Positions 37,064 through 44,737 of a stretch of DNA of 64,000 bases are shown piece by piece. The notes under the pieces were generated by a model that did no database searches, had not been told where the DNA came from, and saw only the letters and a list, made by a program, of their open reading frames with translations. Made by a program: the position numbers and the translations under genes. Source of the stretch: UBA6663 sp044226485 (GTDB lineage: Bacteria > Chloroflexota > Anaerolineae > Anaerolineales > UBA6663). Every line of letters starts with the position of its first letter. Positions within the stretch are counted from its first letter, which is position 1. Where the stretch lies: NCBI GenBank assembly GCA_044226485.1, contig JBGAGY010000017.1:57601-121600 (forward strand), written 5' to 3'.

Positions 37064-38146
37064 TCACCCTCGCGCGGTTGAGGCAGGGACGGGGTTCAAG
37101 ACTTCTCGGCAGAGGTCGTTCTCGCAGCCCAGGCAGCGCAGCCCGTATTGCCGCGAGGCGACATCGCCGCAGGCCAGGTGCCGGGCCACAAGGTCAGCCA
37201 GGGCGCGCTGCAGGGTAGCTGAACCGTTGAGCGCCGGTGCGCGGCGAAAGGCACTGATGCCGACGCTGTGGGCGAGTTCGGCATATTCACGATCGATCTC
37301 CGACAACGTCTCGATATGGTCACTGACGAACGCGATCGGCACGACCAACACGCGCGTTCGGCCGCGACGGCCAAGCTTTACGATCACGTCCTCGGTCTGC
37401 GGCCCCAACCACTTGATCGGCCCCACCTGCGATTGATACGCCAGCATGTATTCGTGTGAAAAGTTAAGAGCCTGCATCACAGCCTGCACGCTCGCGCCGA
37501 TCTCCTGCGGATACGGGTCGCCGCGATCGACCACATACATGGGCAGCGAGTGCGCGCTGAAGAGGATGAGCACGTTGTCACGTTCGGCCGCCGGGTACTG
37601 ATCCAACCCCGCCCGGATCGATTCAGCCATCGCCGCAATGAACCCCGGATGAGTCGGCCAGCGGTCGATGACGCTCCAGGTGAAATCCCTCTCGAAGCCC
37701 AGGTCGCGACAGGCTCTCCAGAGCTCGTTGAGGCTCGAGCCAGTGGTCGTGCATGAGTATTGCGGATACAGCGTGAGCGCCACGGCGCGTGTCACCCCGT
37801 CGGCCTTCATCCGCGCCAGGGCTTCGCCACTGAGCGGATCGGCATAGCGGAAGGCGATGTAGCCGCGGTGCGGCGCCGTCGCCGGTGAGCCCTCGTCGAG
37901 CAAGCGCTCGAGCCCGGCGGCCTGCGCTTCCGTCCAATGTCGAATGGGCGAACCGCCGCCGATGGTCGCATAGTTGGCGCGCACCTTCGGCGTCCGCATC
38001 CTGGCGAACCAGCGGCCGGTAGTCTCTTGGAACGGCAGTTGAAAGATCTCGCGATCCTGGAAGATGCGCGTGAGGAACGGCTCGACTTCATCGAGCGTCG
38101 CCGGCCCACCCATGTTCAGCAACACGATCCCGGTTGGGGCAGTCAT
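37064..38146 (-). CDS. hemH: Ferrochelatase
   Basis: Inserts Fe(II) into porphyrin at the end of haem synthesis; 360 residues. Family stretches are GIVLLNMGGPATLDEVEPFL, GSPIRHWTEAQAAGLE, LYPQYSCTTTGSS, ILFSAHSLPMYVVDRGDPYP (catalytic His) and GPIKWLGPQTEDVI. The C-terminus has four Cys in CGD...CLGCENDLC, the kind of set that binds a [2Fe-2S] cluster in some bacterial ferrochelatases. It may act on coproporphyrin or protoporphyrin; sequence alone does not decide. It follows recO by about 90 bp on the same strand. Confidence 0.93.
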   Translation of the reverse strand: MTAPTGIVLLNMGGPATLDEVEPFLTRIFQDREIFQLPFQETTGRWFARMRTPKVRANYATIGGGSPIRHWTEAQAAGLERLLDEGSPATAPHRGYIAFRYADPLSGEALARMKADGVTRAVALTLYPQYSCTTTGSSLNELWRACRDLGFERDFTWSVIDRWPTHPGFIAAMAESIRAGLDQYPAAERDNVLILFSAHSLPMYVVDRGDPYPQEIGASVQAVMQALNFSHEYMLAYQSQVGPIKWLGPQTEDVIVKLGRRGRTRVLVVPIAFVSDHIETLSEIDREYAELAHSVGISAFRRAPALNGSATLQRALADLVARHLACGDVASRQYGLRCLGCENDLCREVLNPVPASTARG

Positions 38147-38236
38147 GATTCGTCTCTATCCGATGCCTGTCAGCCTCGTTCAACGATATCGAGAAAACCG
38201 AAGGGACGAATATCGATTTCTACAGATTCGCCAGGC

Positions 38237-39007
38237 TCAGGACGCCGCCTGGCGCCGGAGCAGCTTGAGGAACTCGACGCTTTTCAGCTGACGCTCGAGC
38301 AGGGTCACAATGTAGCGCTGCAGCACGTACTCCATCTCGGTCAGGGTCGCGCTTGACAATCGCAAAGCCGCGACCTTGCTCCAGGGCTGCGACTGGAAGT
38401 AGCGCAGGTACTTGAGCGCGTCGACGCCCACAGCGATCAGGCCGGAGCGGGCATCGGCGCAGCGCGGGCAGACCACACCGCCATCGACAAGCGAGAAGAA
38501 CTGGTCTTCGGCCACGATCTCGCGTTTGCAGGCTGTGCAGCGTCGCAGCTCGGGCTGATAGCCGGCCAACTCGAGCACCTTGAGCTCGACGTAGCGCGCC
38601 AGCCGCTCGGGCTCGACGCCCTCGTTGAGGAGCGCCAACGTCCAGAGCAACAGCGTATACATCTCACCGGCCTCTTGCAGTTCGGCCGTGAACCGATCGA
38701 TCAGCTCGATGCTGTACGACGCGAAGGCGAGCCGGCCCAGGTCGTCGCGCACCGTCGCGTACACGTCGAGGGCCTGCGCCTGCGTCACGATATCGAGGTC
38801 GCGACCCTGCGCCATCAACAGCGAGACGTGCGTCAGAAGCTCGAGGTGGCCGGCCTTTCGCGACGTCAGCCTGCGGATGCCCTTGGCGACGACGCGCATT
38901 TTGCCGTGCTCGGGCGTGAGCAACGTCAAAATACGATCCGCCTCACCGATGTCGGTGCGACGCATGACGATCGCTTCGGTTTTGTACGTTCGGGAGCGAT
39001 TGGACAT
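38237..39007 (-). CDS. recO: DNA repair protein RecO
   Basis: Recombination mediator that loads RecA with RecR; 256 residues. It has the N-terminal OB fold (YKTEAIVMRRTDIGEADRILTLLTPEHGKMRVVAKG), a helical middle and a C-terminal zinc finger with CTAC...CPRC spacing (RRCTACKREI, GVVCPRCAD). The start at 39007 (MSNRSRTYK) aligns with the family; a longer in-frame extension to 39085 would run through the promoter. A TATAAT at 39026-39031 leaves a leader of about 12 nt. Confidence 0.93.
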   Translation of the reverse strand: MSNRSRTYKTEAIVMRRTDIGEADRILTLLTPEHGKMRVVAKGIRRLTSRKAGHLELLTHVSLLMAQGRDLDIVTQAQALDVYATVRDDLGRLAFASYSIELIDRFTAELQEAGEMYTLLLWTLALLNEGVEPERLARYVELKVLELAGYQPELRRCTACKREIVAEDQFFSLVDGGVVCPRCADARSGLIAVGVDALKYLRYFQSQPWSKVAALRLSSATLTEMEYVLQRYIVTLLERQLKSVEFLKLLRRQAAS

Positions 39008-39025
39008 GGTGACCTGTGTCGGGAA

Positions 39026-39031
39026 ATTATA
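39026..39031 (-). promoter_or_regulatory. TATAAT -10 of recO-hemH
   Basis: TATAAT on the minus strand, 18 nt before the recO ATG; transcription would start near 39019. No -35 match is visible at 17 bp. Confidence 0.5.
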
Positions 39032-39124
39032 GCTTCGAGGACCCATCAAGGACGGCGCAAAGTCGACTTCGCATAGGCTGTGCACAGCGGCCCGTCAGGG
39101 GGACGCGCCGCCAGGGGGACAGAC

Positions 39125-39931
39125 ATGTGTGTGGGAGAAGCCGCTCTTTACGGTGACCTGGTTCGGCATATGCGCGACGCCTGGATCCACGACGTGTGCG
39201 CGCTGACGGCCGGGTCGCCGGAGGCCGAACGTCGCCGCCTCGACGACGTGATCCGCGCCTGGTTCTTCACGCCGCAGGATGGCGAGCTGGCGGGCTGCAC
39301 GCCGCGCGACTACATCAGGTCGGAGCAACTGACCGGCCACGGGCCGATGGTGCCGATCCAGCGCCTGCCGGTCGACCTGCGTCAGGCGGCGCGCGAGCAG
39401 GAGGTCTGGGGCGAGCCGATCGCCGAGGACGGTGTCGCGCTCCGCTACGCGCCGAGCTCCACGCTTCTCGACGACTACGATGCGGAGGGCGCCCAGGAGC
39501 TTCACGACGCGTTGCTCTCATGCCCGATCTGCGAGGCCATCGCGGCCTGGGAGACAGCGCCCGAAGGCGACTCAGAGTCGTTTCGCTGGCCGGCCGAGGC
39601 GTCGAGCTGGCTGGCCGGCAATGAGCCGCAAGGTCGCTTCGTGCCGACGCGCTTCGACACGCTCGAGCAGGCGCGCGCCTTTGTCGATCAGCTCTATCGC
39701 CTGGGCGCCGCGTCGGTCGAAGTCGATCTGTGGTTCGGCTCGGCGGAACCCGACGCCCTGGTCGCCAGCCTGCCCAACGACCGCCGCGCGGCGACCGACC
39801 TCTACTCGCTCTGGCTCGCGGAGATCGTGCTGCGCCAGGGGCTCGATCCCGCAGCCTTCCTCGGCTACGACGAACTCATCTTTGTATGGCCGGGGGAACG
39901 GAAAGCCGAGGCGGGAGGGCGCAACGGGTGA
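39125..39931 (+). CDS. Conserved-looking protein of unknown function
   Basis: 268 residues from the ATG at 39125, which has AGGGGGA upstream. It is soluble and acidic, with no signal peptide. Noticeable stretches are IRAWFFTPQDGELAGCTPRDYIRSEQ, a central CPIC pair, and a C-terminal helical block LYSLWLAEIVLRQGLDPAAFLGYDEL. I do not recognise the family. Codon usage matches its neighbours. It is divergent from recO and convergent with the membrane protein at 40017, with a terminator-like hairpin between. Confidence 0.75.
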   Translation: MCVGEAALYGDLVRHMRDAWIHDVCALTAGSPEAERRRLDDVIRAWFFTPQDGELAGCTPRDYIRSEQLTGHGPMVPIQRLPVDLRQAAREQEVWGEPIAEDGVALRYAPSSTLLDDYDAEGAQELHDALLSCPICEAIAAWETAPEGDSESFRWPAEASSWLAGNEPQGRFVPTRFDTLEQARAFVDQLYRLGAASVEVDLWFGSAEPDALVASLPNDRRAATDLYSLWLAEIVLRQGLDPAAFLGYDELIFVWPGERKAEAGGRNG

Positions 39932-39949
39932 CGAACGCATAAAAACGAA

Positions 39950-39983
39950 GGGCGCAGGTTGAACGACTGTTCAACCTGCGCCC
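39950..39983 (-). terminator. Hairpin between convergent genes
   Basis: Perfect 15-bp stem (39950-39964 with 39969-39983), 4-nt loop, followed on the minus strand by TTCGTTTTTA. It suits termination of the 40017 gene. The core GGTTGAAC/GTTCAACC recurs in the palindrome at 62474. Confidence 0.75.
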
Positions 39984-40016
39984 TCGATCGCTCCACAGCG
40001 CTCTTTGCCTCTGGCG

Positions 40017-40919
40017 CTACTTCGCCTCGCCGATCACCTCCCACGGCGCGCCATCAGGGGCGCCGGGCGGGACCACGGCCTGCTCGAGCTGAACGTTGCC
40101 GAGCAGGGCGTTGACCTGCACCTCGACGGTGTGCAGCCAACTGGTCGGCACCCACACCCAGCCCAGCCCGCCGTCGCGTCCGCCGAACAATCGCGCGGCC
40201 ACGCCGGTCAGTTGCAAGGGCGCGCCGGGCGCGTCGGTCAGCGTAAACGTGGCGATGATCGGCAGGTTGCCGAGCGGAGCATAGTCGCCACGAACGGCGA
40301 TCATGTTGGTGCCGTTGTCGTTGATCAAGCGTGCCTCGCCCGTATCCGGCGCGAAGCCGATCTGTGGTCCGAGCGTGTAGTGAACGAAGGCGTTGAGCTC
40401 GGCTTCATCGAGCACGAGTGTGAAGCCCTCGCCGCTCTGGACGCTGTCGAGGGCGTCGAGACGTTGCTGGAAGGCGTCAGCCTGCTCAGGCGCCGGCGTC
40501 AGCGGCCGATCCAAAAACGCGCGATACACAAGCCCACCCACGGCCAGACCGCCCGAGAAAAAGCAGGCCGCCGTGACGAAGACCAGCATTCCGACGACGA
40601 TGACAAGCCTGAGCACGGCCTGCTCGCTCCAGCCGACGCGCAGGCTGCCGATCGTTTGAGTGCCGATGCCCGTGTTCGACGTGTTGACGAGGTCGCGCCC
40701 GACGACGTGGCCGCCGACCGACACGTCGCCGCCCGCCTCGACGCCGACACCTGTCGGGGTCGGGGGTTCAGCAGGGATGGCGGCGACGGGATCCGGCGCG
40801 GCTTCACTGACCTGCGGCGCGGCAGGTGGCGGCACAGGTGCCTGAGCCGGCTGAGAAGCGGGAACTGGCTCAGGTTGGCTCGCAGCCTCGGATCCGGCAG
40901 GGGGAGTCAAGTCAGTCAT
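40017..40919 (-). CDS. Single-pass membrane protein with Pro-rich N-terminus
   Basis: 300 residues: a Pro/Ala/Glu-rich N-terminal 55 residues, the motif GGDVSVGGHVVGRD at about 63-76, one or two hydrophobic segments (about 102-133), then a globular C-terminal domain of about 165 residues with no family that I recognise. The G-G-D-V-x-G-x-x-V-G-R-D type motif is often seen next to effector modules in STAND and other signalling proteins. Here it sits on a membrane protein. Its ATG overlaps the cdd stop by 8 bp, so it is coupled to cdd. Confidence 0.7.
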   Translation of the reverse strand: MTDLTPPAGSEAASQPEPVPASQPAQAPVPPPAAPQVSEAAPDPVAAIPAEPPTPTGVGVEAGGDVSVGGHVVGRDLVNTSNTGIGTQTIGSLRVGWSEQAVLRLVIVVGMLVFVTAACFFSGGLAVGGLVYRAFLDRPLTPAPEQADAFQQRLDALDSVQSGEGFTLVLDEAELNAFVHYTLGPQIGFAPDTGEARLINDNGTNMIAVRGDYAPLGNLPIIATFTLTDAPGAPLQLTGVAARLFGGRDGGLGWVWVPTSWLHTVEVQVNALLGNVQLEQAVVPPGAPDGAPWEVIGEAK

Positions 40920-41298
40920 GAGGCGATGGCAAGGTGAGGTTGCGCGGACCGAACCCGAAGGGCAGGATCTGCGTCAGCGGCGAGTGCTGCACCTCGCGGC
41001 CCTTCTCATCGACGACGATGACGTCGATCTCGGGCGCGAACTCATTGAGCACCTGACGGCACGACCCGCAGGGCATGCCGCCGTTGGCCGTGGCGATCGC
41101 GATCGCCACAAACTCGCGCTCGCGCTCCGCGCAGATCGAGCTGCCGTAGGCCGCGTTCTCGACATTGCAGCCCAGATAGACGCGGCCAGACGCGCCAAGC
41201 AGTGCAGCGCCGACCGCGTAATGTGAATACGGCGAGTAGGAGCGTTGGCGCGCCTCGAGCGCCTGCGCGATCAGGGCCTGGGTATCGAAAGAGGTCAT
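40912..41298 (-). CDS. cdd: Cytidine deaminase with internal deletion
   Basis: 128 residues. It deaminates cytidine and deoxycytidine in pyrimidine salvage. Family signatures YSPYSHYAVGAAL, GCNVENAAYGSSICAE (Cys56, Glu58) and PCGSCRQ (Cys77, Cys80) retain all zinc ligands and the catalytic Glu. Between CAER and PCG only 16 residues are present, against about 28 usually, so most of the helix after the catalytic Glu is missing. The cut lies at repeated GAGCGC sequence. Activity is therefore doubtful. It is the third gene of the glmU run. Confidence 0.88.
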   Translation of the reverse strand: MTSFDTQALIAQALEARQRSYSPYSHYAVGAALLGASGRVYLGCNVENAAYGSSICAEREREFVAIAIATANGGMPCGSCRQVLNEFAPEIDVIVVDEKGREVQHSPLTQILPFGFGPRNLTLPSPHD

Positions 41299-41335
41299 AA
41301 GGGATGTCGCTCCTCGTCGGTCAGTCAGCGGTCGT

Positions 41336-42703
41336 TCACGCGCCGTCGTCGGCATTGTCGCGCCGCTCGTCTGGCGGGGTCTCCGTATCGGCCGGCACGG
41401 TAAGTCGAGCGCGCACCTTGCGGATGCGACGGCCCGTCACCTGAAGCACCTCGAACGTCACGGAGTCAGCTTCGAACGTCTCGCCCGTCACGGGCACATG
41501 GCCCAGCTGGCCATACACGTAGCCACCCAACGAATCGATTTCCTCGTTGGGCAGGTGGATGCCGAGCAGCTCGTTGACTTCGTCGAGGCTGATGCGCGCG
41601 TCGAAGCTGTACTCGTTCGGCCCGAGCTTCTCGCTGTAGGCTTCTTCATTAACGTCGTATTCGTCACGAATGTCGCCTACGATCTCCTCGACGATGTCCT
41701 CGAGCGTCACCAGGCCGGCGGTTCCGCCGTATTCGTCGACGACGATGGCCATGTGGATGCGCTGGGCCTGCAGCTCGGCGAGCAGGTCGTTGGCTTTCTT
41801 CGTCTCAGGGATGAAGTGGGCCGGGCGCAGCAGGTCGCGCAACGCCGTCGACGGCGCTTCGGCCCCGAAGCCAGACGCGCGCCACAGTCGCAACAGATCC
41901 TTGGCATACAAGATGCCAATGACGTTGTCGATGCTCTCTTCATAGACGGGCACGCGGCTGTGCCCGGTCTGCAAGAGCATGTCGGCGGCCTCGGTGATCG
42001 ACGTGGTGGCGTCGAGGGCGCTGATGTCGGTGCGCGGCACCATCAGCTCGCGCGCCCAGGTCTCCGAGATCTCGAAGATCGAGTAGATCATCTCTTTCTC
42101 GTCTTCTTCGATCGCGCCGCCCTCCTCGCCCGCGTCGACAAGGGTCTTGATTTCCTCTTCAGTGACGAGCGGCAGACGCTGCCCGGCCACAGGCCGCGCG
42201 ACGGTGTCCGAGATCCACAGCAGCAGGCGCACGAGCGGGCCGAGCAACCACTCGAGCACGGCGACCACCGGCGCAAAGGTGATGGCCGACTCCTCGGCGT
42301 TGCGCAGGGCCAGCGCCTCGGGAAGGAACTCGCCGACGGAGATGACCAGCATCGTGACGACGACGATCAGCACGGAAAACGCCAGGGGTGCGGCCTGACC
42401 GGGGAAGGGCCACCACGACAAGAAGGAGTCGCGCAGCAGCGGCGTGAAGATGAGGGCAACGAGCCCGGCCGAGCCGAAACGGCAGAAGGTCTGCGCGAGG
42501 CGCAGCGTGGCGAGCAGTTGAGTGGCGTCTTCAGCGACGCGCACCGCCAGGGTCGCTCCTGAAACGCCCTCCTGCGCCAGCTGGCGCAGCCGCCCGCGCG
42601 ACGCATTGACAAGCCCGGCGCGAGCGGCGGCCAGCGTGCCGTTAAGGAACAGCAGCACCGCTGTCGCGATCAGGCCTCCGATAGTGTCAGACGAGAGCGT
42701 CAT
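41336..42703 (-). CDS. CNNM/CorC-family membrane protein with CBS domains
   Basis: 455 residues: an N-terminal DUF21 membrane domain (helices around LIATAVLLFLNGTLAAA, LAFSVLIVVVTMLVISVGEFLPEAL), two CBS domains after MVPRTDISAL (nucleotide sensing) and a C-terminal CorC/HlyC domain (AIVVDEYGGTAGLVTLEDIVEEIVGDI). The family exports or controls Mg2+ or Co2+. The start at 42703 (MTLSSDTIGG) replaces a longer in-frame extension. It lies 22 bp after glmU and upstream of cdd, so it is probably in one operon. Confidence 0.9.
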   Translation of the reverse strand: MTLSSDTIGGLIATAVLLFLNGTLAAARAGLVNASRGRLRQLAQEGVSGATLAVRVAEDATQLLATLRLAQTFCRFGSAGLVALIFTPLLRDSFLSWWPFPGQAAPLAFSVLIVVVTMLVISVGEFLPEALALRNAEESAITFAPVVAVLEWLLGPLVRLLLWISDTVARPVAGQRLPLVTEEEIKTLVDAGEEGGAIEEDEKEMIYSIFEISETWARELMVPRTDISALDATTSITEAADMLLQTGHSRVPVYEESIDNVIGILYAKDLLRLWRASGFGAEAPSTALRDLLRPAHFIPETKKANDLLAELQAQRIHMAIVVDEYGGTAGLVTLEDIVEEIVGDIRDEYDVNEEAYSEKLGPNEYSFDARISLDEVNELLGIHLPNEEIDSLGGYVYGQLGHVPVTGETFEADSVTFEVLQVTGRRIRKVRARLTVPADTETPPDERRDNADDGA

Positions 42704-42725
42704 GGATATCGATCGTGTTCCTGGG

Positions 42726-44084
42726 TCAGGCACTCGACGGCCGGCCGCGCTCGCGGATCACGCGCGCCGGGACCCCAAGCGCCAGCGTGTTGGCCGGGAT
42801 GTCGCGCGTCACGACCGAGCCCGCGCCGGTCTGGGCGTCGTCGCCAAGCGTTACAGGCGCGACCAAAAGCGTATCGCTGCCGAGGAAGACCCGCTCGCCG
42901 AGCACAGTCTTGTTCTTGTGGACGCCGTCATAGTTGCACGTGATCGTGCCGGCGCTGATGTTGCTCTCGGCCCCGATCTGGGCGTCACCGATGTAGCTGA
43001 AGTGGCCCATCTTGACGCCCGGGCCGAGCGTGGAGTTTTTGACTTCGCCGAAGTTGCCCATGTGCACGCCGCGCTCGAGCCGCGCGCCGCTGCGCAGGTG
43101 AGCGAACGGCCCGACGTCGACGTCTTCGGCCAGCCACGCGCTCTCGAGCAGCGATTGCCTCACAGCGCAGCGATCGCCGATGACGGTGTCGACGACGATG
43201 GTGTTGGGCCCGATCTCGCAATCCTCGCCGATCACGGTCGTGCCCTGCAGGTGCGTGTTGGGGGCGATGACGGTGTCGCGCCCGATCCTGACCGTCGGTG
43301 CGATGTAGGTGGTGGCCGGGTCGATCAGGGTCACGCCGGCGGCCATCCAACCCGCGTTGACGCGTTCGCGCAGCGCGGCCTCCGCCTGCGCAAGCTGCGC
43401 GCGCGTGTTGATGCCGATCGTCTCGGCGGCGTCGGTGATCTTGACGGCCTCTACGCGCCGCCCGTCGGCCATCGCCAGAGCGACGGCATCGGTGAGATAG
43501 TACTCGCCCTTCGGCGTGAGCGGCAGACGAGCGAGAGCGCCCCAGAGCCACGCGCCGTCGAAGCAGTAGGCGCCGACGTTGCGCTCGTCGAGAGCGAGTT
43601 GTTCAGGCGTGGCCTGCGCCACTTCGACGACGCCCGTCACGCCGCCATCGGCCGCGCGCACCACTCGCCCGAAGTCGGTCAGCTGCGGTGCATCGATGGT
43701 CAACAACGCAATCGCGGCCCCTGTCGCGCGGCGTTGCGACACAAGGGCCGCGAGCGTCTCGGCGCGCAACAAAGGCATATCGCCATAGGTCACCAGGATG
43801 TCGTCGGCCTTGCCCTCGAGCAAAGCGCGACCCTGCAGCGTCGCGTGGCCCGTGCCGAGCTGTTCAGCCTGCTCGACGTAGAAGGCGCGGTCGCCGATCG
43901 CAGCGCGCACGTCATCGGCGCCGTGCCCGACCACCAAAACAGGCGTGGTCTTCGCGGCCTCGAGAGCGGCAGCGAGAGCGTATTCAATAAACGGACGCCC
44001 GGCCAGAGCATGCAACACCTTGGAGCGTTTGGACTTCAGGCGTGTTCCCTGACCGGCGGCCAAAATCAAAGCAGCGATCGACAT
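42726..44084 (-). CDS. glmU: Bifunctional UDP-GlcNAc synthesis enzyme GlmU
   Basis: Acetylates glucosamine-1-phosphate and then transfers UMP to make UDP-N-acetylglucosamine for the cell wall. The N-terminal uridyltransferase shows LILAAGQGTRLKSKRSKVLH. The C-terminal left-handed beta-helix of hexapeptide repeats starts near residue 250 and includes HLRSGARLERGVHMGNFGEVKNS and the acetyltransferase site NYDGVHKNKT. Length 452, normal. AGAGG precedes the ATG. It is the first gene of glmU-corC-cdd-membrane protein. TATACT on the minus strand (44239-44244) is a possible -10. Confidence 0.95.
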   Translation of the reverse strand: MSIAALILAAGQGTRLKSKRSKVLHALAGRPFIEYALAAALEAAKTTPVLVVGHGADDVRAAIGDRAFYVEQAEQLGTGHATLQGRALLEGKADDILVTYGDMPLLRAETLAALVSQRRATGAAIALLTIDAPQLTDFGRVVRAADGGVTGVVEVAQATPEQLALDERNVGAYCFDGAWLWGALARLPLTPKGEYYLTDAVALAMADGRRVEAVKITDAAETIGINTRAQLAQAEAALRERVNAGWMAAGVTLIDPATTYIAPTVRIGRDTVIAPNTHLQGTTVIGEDCEIGPNTIVVDTVIGDRCAVRQSLLESAWLAEDVDVGPFAHLRSGARLERGVHMGNFGEVKNSTLGPGVKMGHFSYIGDAQIGAESNISAGTITCNYDGVHKNKTVLGERVFLGSDTLLVAPVTLGDDAQTGAGSVVTRDIPANTLALGVPARVIRERGRPSSA

Positions 44085-44316
44085 GGGGCCTCTTGCTCAA
44101 TCAAGATATTCGACTTAAGTTCGCGCCGGCTCACCGCGGGCGGCAAAGCGCCCACAGTTCCGCCCAACGGCTGAGAGAAGTCGTCGTTTTGGTCAAAGCA
44201 AAACGGGCGGACCTGGGTGGCGGGACCAACCGACCGGCAGTATACGCCGAGGAAATCCCCGGCTCCGACTGCCTTTCGGCGTTTCCGCGCTCACCTGTGG
44301 CCGCCCGCTTCATCGT

Positions 44317-44391
44317 TGGCTGGGGCACTTGGACTCGAACCAAGATTCACGGATCCAAAGTCCGGTGTGCTGCCAATTGCACCATGCCCCA
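44317..44391 (-). tRNA. trnQ: tRNA-Gln (UUG)
   Basis: The minus strand folds as a standard cloverleaf: acceptor TGGGGCA (44385-44391) pairs with TGCCCCA (44321-44327), the anticodon loop is CTTTGGA with anticodon TTG, and the T-loop is GGTTCGAGTCC. G73 and the CCA end are encoded (44317-44320). Mature length without CCA is 72 nt. Confidence 0.95.
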
Positions 44392-44404
44392 AGGTCAGGC
44401 GTCC

Positions 44405-44410
44405 ATTATA
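44405..44410 (-). promoter_or_regulatory. TATAAT -10 of tRNA-Gln
   Basis: TATAAT on the minus strand, 13 bp upstream of the tRNA 5' end. The region where a -35 would lie is inside the 7-bp array. Confidence 0.75.
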
Positions 44411-44425
44411 GCAAAGTGGGAATGG

Positions 44426-44537
44426 CCGCAGACCGCAGACCGCAGACCGCAGACCGCAGACCGCAGACCGCAGACCGCAGACCGCAGACCGCAGACCGCA
44501 GACCGCAGACCGCAGACCGCAGACCGCAGACCGCAGA
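44426..44537. repeat. 16 perfect copies of a 7-bp repeat
   Basis: CCGCAGA repeated exactly sixteen times (112 bp) with no error. It begins 15 bp upstream of the tRNA-Gln -10. It has no stop codon in any frame, which produces false open frames. The 200 bp beyond it, to 44737, hold no gene that I recognise. Confidence 0.98.
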
Positions 44538-44737
44538 AGTGTCGAATCCCCTCTTTGCCTTGTCAAGCCCGGCCGGTCGAGTCACTGCCCTCTCCCTCCG
44601 GGAGAGGGCGCGCCGCCCACGCACCTCGGCCATACACACCGTCTGTGGCGGCGCGGGTGAGGCCCACGCCCACTCCAGCGCCTGCCCCTATCGACTCGTT
44701 TTCTCAATCTATCGAGAAGATGGTGCCAGAGGACTCG

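Noticed and set aside
36865..37218. 117-residue frame between the SRPBCC gene and hemH
   Set aside because: It overlaps hemH antisense, is rich in Pro/Arg/His, and has no ribosome-binding site or domain.
44426..44537. CRISPR array
   Set aside because: Units are contiguous 7-bp copies without spacers, and no cas gene is nearby. The 54834 and 54976 arrays are rejected for the same reason.
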